Below the pieces are notes generated by a model that had not been told where the DNA came from, searched no databases, and was given only the letters and a program-made list of their open reading frames with translations. Below are positions 31,944 to 32,447 of a DNA stretch of 32,447 nt, piece by piece. Position numbers and translations under genes: made by a program. The DNA comes from Henriciella sp. (GTDB taxonomy: Bacteria; Pseudomonadota; Alphaproteobacteria; Caulobacterales; Hyphomonadaceae): the NCBI GenBank assembly GCA_029238175.1, contig JAQWGO010000173.1:1-32447 (forward strand), written 5' to 3'. The number at the start of each line of letters is the position of its first letter. Position 1 is the first letter of the stretch.

Positions 31944-32373
31944 CCTCTTTTTTAACCAAACCCAAAATCCAGTCCACATCGTAGCGATCTTGGCCATATT
32001 CGTGCTCAATTTGCACCTGTCCTCCGCTGCTGCCGCCGTCTGAATAAAACATAATTCCTGGCTGCGGTAGCGCGTCCGCATAGGTCAGCTCCAGCCTGAC
32101 ATTTACCGGTAGAGTGAACTGATACGCTGAGCCAAAAGAAATCGTGTGTGTGTCGACATCATAGATCCAAAACACGTTTTCATAGGATCGTCTGGCGAGC
32201 ATCCTCGCGTTTATGAGCGAGTGCTCAATCTCGGCGCTCGCTGAATAGACTGATCTTTTTTTCAGATTACCAAGAAAGCTTGTCGTTAGCAAAACCGTAG
32301 CACCCGATATGATCAGCAAGACGATCATGACTTCGATAAGCGAAAACCCAGCATTTTTTTTGATGTTGCTCAT
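31918..32373 (-). CDS. gspH: Type II secretion pseudopilin GspH
   Basis: A 151-residue minor pseudopilin. The prepilin site KKNAG^FSLIEVMIVLLII lies only nine residues from the start, as is usual. The body (SAEIEHSLINARMLARRSYE, then FYSDGGSSGGQVQIEHEYGQ) fits GspH, the collar linking tip to shaft. The ATG overlaps the stop of the upstream partial gene by 4 bp. No GspG separates it from that gene, unlike the usual F-G-H order; a GspG lies at 13945 instead. Confidence 0.82.
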   Translation of the reverse strand: MSNIKKNAGFSLIEVMIVLLIISGATVLLTTSFLGNLKKRSVYSASAEIEHSLINARMLARRSYENVFWIYDVDTHTISFGSAYQFTLPVNVRLELTYADALPQPGIMFYSDGGSSGGQVQIEHEYGQDRYDVDWILGLVKKEDEVGEKGP

Positions 32374-32447
32374 TGAATTGCCAATTCATTAACGTTTAAT
32401 ACCGCACTTAAAATAATGATAGCGATTGCGCCTACAATCAGTCCTGT
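32370..32447 (-). CDS. gspF: C-terminal end of a probable GspF (truncated by window)
   Basis: The last 25 residues (TGLIVGAIAIIILSAVLNVN then ELAIQ) form a membrane segment with a short tail, as at the end of GspF, the inner-membrane platform of type II secretion. Its TGA overlaps the gspH start by 4 bp (ATGA). The assignment rests on position, hydrophobicity and the tail, as only a fragment is visible. Confidence 0.55.
   Translation of the reverse strand, partial: TGLIVGAIAIIILSAVLNVNELAIQ

Overview
The window looks like an accessory-rich stretch of an alphaproteobacterial genome, probably of the Hyphomonas/Caulobacter/Parvularcula sort. The reasons are a NepR-type small protein (a family confined to Alphaproteobacteria), the style of the signalling proteins and moderate GC content. 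No rRNA, tRNA or CRISPR array was recognised.

Layout. (1) 37-933: a secreted cupin plus chorismate-mutase-like fusion. (2) 1232-6078: a curli-type amyloid locus (CsgF, CsgG, three curlin-repeat proteins, one unknown exported protein), without a recognisable CsgE. (3) 6142-9240: a small membrane protein, a DUF2946-like protein and a TonB-dependent receptor of the copper (OprC/NosA) type. (4) 9864-10601: a membrane diguanylate cyclase. (5) 10796-13874: a largely non-coding stretch with a long inverted repeat, a NepR-like anti-sigma factor, a candidate small RNA with a strong terminator, an IS3-family element whose transposase carries a nonsense codon, and several dyads. (6) 13945-14367: a lone type II secretion major pseudopilin (GspG). 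(7) 14460-18890: a nitric-oxide-type signalling locus, with a hybrid histidine kinase and NarL/FixJ response regulator facing an H-NOX haem sensor and a kinase-like protein whose ATPase region is degenerate. (8) 19085-19853: a second candidate small RNA, a tiny membrane ORF and an XRE regulator. (9) 20451-30825, minus strand: a 1,914-residue multicopper oxidase of the MnxG (manganese oxidase) type, a beta-propeller protein, two SCO copper chaperones and a cytochrome c/periplasmic-binding fusion. (10) 30944-32447, minus strand: GspJ, GspI, GspH and the tail of what is probably GspF.

The most striking signal is a recurrent palindrome, best form CCTCCCCATTTGGGGAGG (core CCCC-N4-GGGG), seen about ten times in this window and always between genes. 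At seven of the ten sites a -10-like hexamer lies 34-36 bp from the dyad centre (for example TATAAT before the first candidate sRNA and TATAGT before the giant oxidase). That geometry is expected of an activator site near position -43. The sites lie before the oxidase, GspG, the hybrid kinase/regulator operon, the NepR-like gene, small exported or membrane ORFs and two or more terminator-ended RNAs. I infer a previously unnamed regulon, probably controlled by the NarL/FixJ regulator encoded at 14460-15071 and possibly tuned by the H-NOX sensor. It would tie haem/NO sensing to copper-dependent extracellular oxidation, type II secretion and stress control.
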